Source: Acetobacterium woodii
GTDB lineage: Bacteria; Bacillota; Clostridia; Eubacteriales; Eubacteriaceae
Assembly (NCBI GenBank): GCA_016213825.1
Contig: JACQZP010000027.1
Span: 1-64,000, forward strand
Direction of reading: 5' to 3'
Length of the DNA: 64,000 bases
The notes under the pieces are model-generated. The model saw only the letters and a program-made list of their open reading frames with translations, ran no database searches and had not been told where the DNA came from. The position numbers and the translations under genes were made by a program. This document shows, piece after piece, positions 61,893 through 64,000 of this stretch; position 1 is the stretch's first letter, and each line of letters opens with the position of its first letter.

Positions 61893-62579
61893 TTATGAAA
61901 TGAATCGATTTTCTGCTTCATCCTTTGTTCCCATAAGCACAAACCAGGGATCATAATCATATCCTGGGCGAGTCAAACCAGAAAGTTTTTGAATCTGAAC
62001 ATCCACCAGCCCGTTTCTTTCCAATAAATCCCGAAGTTCTTCCATCCGCGCGCCTTTGATGGCTAATTGCTTATCCACTTCTTCATCTTCATAAATATTG
62101 ACCTTGCCAATATTTAACCCGACGCCTTCCTTCATGCGGTTAAAACACATCATTTTACCACCTGGCTTTAAAATGCGTAGCCATTCTTTTATTGCCATAT
62201 CCGGTTCAACCAGGGTCCAGATTAATCGTGAATTAATAATAAAATCAACCGTATTGTCCATAAATGGAAGTTCCAAAACACTACCCTCCATGAATATTGC
62301 ATCTGAACCGACGGTTTTGGCATGTTTGACTCCAAAATTCATCATTTCCTTTGATATATCAATCCCGATCGTTGAATGACCCAGTCTTGCCGTCATGTTT
62401 GCCAGAAACCCAGTTCCTGTTCCCAGATCCAGAACATTTCTGTTTTTATCAGATCCTAAAAGACATTCCAAAGCCTCCATCCAGGCTTGTAAATCTTCAG
62501 TATCATGATCTGCATCAAATGAATCGGACCGTTTGTCCCAATACGCTTCAATTTTTTTTACCACACTAATTTTTTCCAT
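61893..62579 (-). CDS. Class I SAM-dependent methyltransferase 3, importer-linked
   Basis: 228 residues. N-terminal A-Y-W-D-K-R-S-x-S-F, motif I V-L-D-L-G-T-G-T-G-F, I-D-I-S-K-E-M, and the shared N-S-R-L-I-W-T-L-V-E-P-D-M-A-I-K-E-W followed by L-K-P-G-G. It is the first gene of the system 3 importer operon, whereas methyltransferase 2 is last in its operon. Start at the second of two adjacent ATGs (GGGG, 6 nt). Its leader region holds L3 and L4. Confidence 0.9.
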   Translation of the reverse strand: MEKISVVKKIEAYWDKRSDSFDADHDTEDLQAWMEALECLLGSDKNRNVLDLGTGTGFLANMTARLGHSTIGIDISKEMMNFGVKHAKTVGSDAIFMEGSVLELPFMDNTVDFIINSRLIWTLVEPDMAIKEWLRILKPGGKMMCFNRMKEGVGLNIGKVNIYEDEEVDKQLAIKGARMEELRDLLERNGLVDVQIQKLSGLTRPGYDYDPWFVLMGTKDEAENRFIS

Positions 62580-62602
62580 CATTTACCCCTTTCAAAAAAA
62601 CA

Positions 62603-62766
62603 AAAAACCATAAAAATTGAGTTCTATCTACGATAGAATCGTCAACCTTCATGGCTAAATTGATCAATATTTAAGAATCTGTTGCTTTTTAATCATATTC
62701 TTGCGCGCTTTGTATATAGCAGTATATACCTGTGGCTATATTATGTTATAACTATCAAAATGTCAA
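62603..62766 (-). promoter_or_regulatory. AUGAA-hairpin leader L4, before methyltransferase 3
   Basis: TTGACA (62761-62766), 17 nt, TAATAT (62738-62743) on the minus strand; then AGCC-AUGAA-GGUU (62644-62656), whose 5' arm GCCAU can pair with AUGGU before a long T-run. The terminator ends about 25 bp before the methyltransferase ribosome site. Confidence 0.62.
62712..62729. promoter_or_regulatory. Palindromic operator candidate at the L4 start site
   Basis: GTATATA-GCAG-TATATAC, a perfect 7-bp inverted repeat with a 4-nt gap, centred about 17 bp downstream of the L4 -10 box, where a repressor would block initiation or early elongation. The regulator is unknown. Confidence 0.5.
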
Positions 62767-62867
62767 TCATTATTTCTAATCGATGAGCAAACTCAATCTA
62801 CTTATACTTAATAACTATTGAGCGATACTCTTTTGTCTGGAAAAAATTTTTTATCTTAATAACAAAT

Positions 62868-63003
62868 AAAAAAAAACACGAAAATTAATCATAATTAACC
62901 TTCATGGTTTTTCCTATTGATTTTCAATCAATAAATTTGTTATCCTCTTCGTTTTTAGATCCAACCGAGATAAATTATACTCTAAATCCTCTCAAGTTGT
63001 CAA
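62868..63003 (-). promoter_or_regulatory. AUGAA-hairpin leader L3
   Basis: TTGACA (62998-63003), 18 nt, TATAAT (62974-62979), the same spacing as L1. The transcript shares GATCTAAAAACGAAGA then GATAACAAATTTATTGA with L1, then ATTGATT...AATCAAT (hairpin) and AACC-AUGAA-GGUU (62897-62909), followed by a weaker terminator with a nine-T run. The -35 box lies 3 bp after the PTS IIB stop. Confidence 0.7.
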
Positions 63004-63005
63004 TT

Positions 63006-63290
63006 CTATTTTTTCAATATCTCAATCAACTGATCAATCGTACTTTGTAAATTAATTCCGGTTAAAAAAGCCCGGCCATTAATCACCGGAATATCAATTT
63101 CACCTTCTAATTGACAGGTACAGACAATCGCATCTGGATGTAATTCTTGATATTTTTTAAATGCATCAACCGCTTTGGCTTGAACTGTTCGACACTCAAT
63201 ACCATTTTCCTGAGCGATCTGTTCAATCTTTTTGGCAACCACTGTTGATGTTGCCAGGGCTGTTCCACACGCAACTAAAACAAGTTTCAT
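63006..63290 (-). CDS. PTS IIB component, galactitol type
   Basis: 94 residues. The phospho-Cys is C8 in V-A-C-G-T-A-L-A-T-S, at the P-loop of the lactose/galactitol IIB fold. It passes phosphate from IIA to the sugar bound by IIC, neither of which is in the window. It follows rpe by 28 bp, so it may belong to a pentitol or hexitol operon extending past the right edge. Confidence 0.88.
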   Translation of the reverse strand: MKLVLVACGTALATSTVVAKKIEQIAQENGIECRTVQAKAVDAFKKYQELHPDAIVCTCQLEGEIDIPVINGRAFLTGINLQSTIDQLIEILKK

Positions 63291-63318
63291 TTTTACTTCC
63301 CTCTTTCAATTTTAGAAT

Positions 63319-63969
63319 TTATCCCTGGATGATTTTTCTAAATTGTCCCATATTTTCTTTCATATCCCCTTTAAATAGACAGGAACCCGAGACAATGACA
63401 TTTGCCCCGGCGTCCACCACTTCTTTTAAGGTTTTAAAATTGATTCCCCCGTCAACCTGAAGATCGATGTCCCTCTTACCAATCATCTCACGACAGACTT
63501 TTATTTTTTCGGTACTGGCGGGAATATAACTTTGTCCGCCAAAACCCGGATAGACACACATAATCAGCACCATGCTGATTTGATCCAGATACGGTTCAAT
63601 CACACTTATTTCCGTATCAGGAGACACCACCAGTCCGGGCTTAACACCCTTCTTTACAATCGCATCAATACAAGCCTGAATCCCACCTTCTGATTCGACA
63701 TGAACAGTAATAATATCAGCTCCGGCATCAGCAAATTGATCAATATATTTAAGCGGTTCGGTGATCATCAAATGGACATCAAATGGAATCGATACAGTCT
63801 TTCTGATCTGAGCCACCTGGTCTGGCCCCATGGTAATGTTCGGGACAAAGTGACCGTCCATAATATCAACATGAAGGTAATCGGCGCCACTTTTCTCAAC
63901 TTCTTTAAGATCCCGTTCCAGATTGGCAAAATCTGCACTCAGCATCGATGGTGCTATTTTAATATTCAT
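63319..63969 (-). CDS. rpe: Ribulose-phosphate 3-epimerase
   Basis: 216 residues, TIM barrel interconverting ribulose 5-phosphate and xylulose 5-phosphate. Begins M-N-I-K-I-A-P-S-M-L-S-A-D-F-A-N-L; metal and catalytic motifs H-V-D-I-M-D-G-H-F-V-P-N, D-V-H-L-M-I, and V-D-G-G-I-N are all present. Complete. Its pairing with a galactitol-type PTS component suggests a catabolic, substrate-specific copy rather than the only housekeeping one. Confidence 0.95.
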   Translation of the reverse strand: MNIKIAPSMLSADFANLERDLKEVEKSGADYLHVDIMDGHFVPNITMGPDQVAQIRKTVSIPFDVHLMITEPLKYIDQFADAGADIITVHVESEGGIQACIDAIVKKGVKPGLVVSPDTEISVIEPYLDQISMVLIMCVYPGFGGQSYIPASTEKIKVCREMIGKRDIDLQVDGGINFKTLKEVVDAGANVIVSGSCLFKGDMKENMGQFRKIIQG

Positions 63970-64000
63970 TCATTTTCCTTTTCTTTATCTGGCTGTTTTT

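Overview
The window looks like a low-to-mid GC Clostridia chromosome, most likely an acetogen of the Eubacteriaceae such as Acetobacterium. This is inferred from codon use, strong GGAGG ribosome sites, frequent TTG/GTG starts and gene content; no taxonomic search was possible. No tRNA, 16S/23S rRNA, CRISPR array, prophage or intact insertion sequence was seen. Nearly all genes lie on the minus strand.

Layout. 1-2.6 kb: tandem rRNA-type promoters firing off the left edge, an autoregulated TetR gene, a pirin gene, a GC-rich repeat and a solitary 5S rRNA gene with its own promoter. 2.6-9.2 kb: an unknown protein, a UPF0489 (peptide-arginase-like) gene paired with a radical SAM gene, an Spx/ArsC-like protein, an arylsulfotransferase-like propeller and an ABC exporter whose ATPase has worn motifs. 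9.3-12.4 kb: a lipoylation operon (two lipoate ligases, a free-standing lipoyl carrier, lipoyl synthase). 12.6-18.5 kb: a ComEC-like lipoprotein, a bacteriocin-immunity-type ABC exporter and a divergent two-component system. 18.5-25.2 kb: bioY-birA under a BirA operator, two paralogous M20 dipeptidases, and DUF1653, DUF975, DUF3021 and LytTR genes. 25.3-29.3 kb: the riboflavin operon behind an FMN riboswitch. 29.4-38.6 kb: a GGDEF/EAL protein, thiamine thiazole genes, cysE, a HAD phosphatase, and a GDT1-like cation transporter behind a Mn2+ (yybP-ykoY) riboswitch.

38.6-62.6 kb is the most unusual part. It holds three complete Nik/Opp-type ABC importers. Two are co-transcribed with class I SAM methyltransferase genes, a third related methyltransferase stands alone, and a decayed MATE exporter lies nearby. 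The first importer sits downstream of a cobalamin riboswitch followed by a CsoR-type metal sensor, an aspartoacylase-like M14 hydrolase and a LysR regulator. Several of these units follow leader sequences that share a small hairpin with an AUGAA loop, which would compete with an intrinsic terminator; one leader region also carries a near-consensus Fur box. I read this as a possible metal-chelate (metallophore or corrinoid/cobalt) acquisition locus. That is a hypothesis.

Two further signals cut across the window. A six-copy intergenic inverted-repeat element of about 120-140 bp has a central hairpin that covaries between copies, and it lies between or just upstream of minus-strand operon genes. 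A McrB-like AAA+ protein has lost its Walker A lysine, Walker B glutamate and other catalytic residues. The right edge holds a PTS IIB gene and rpe.
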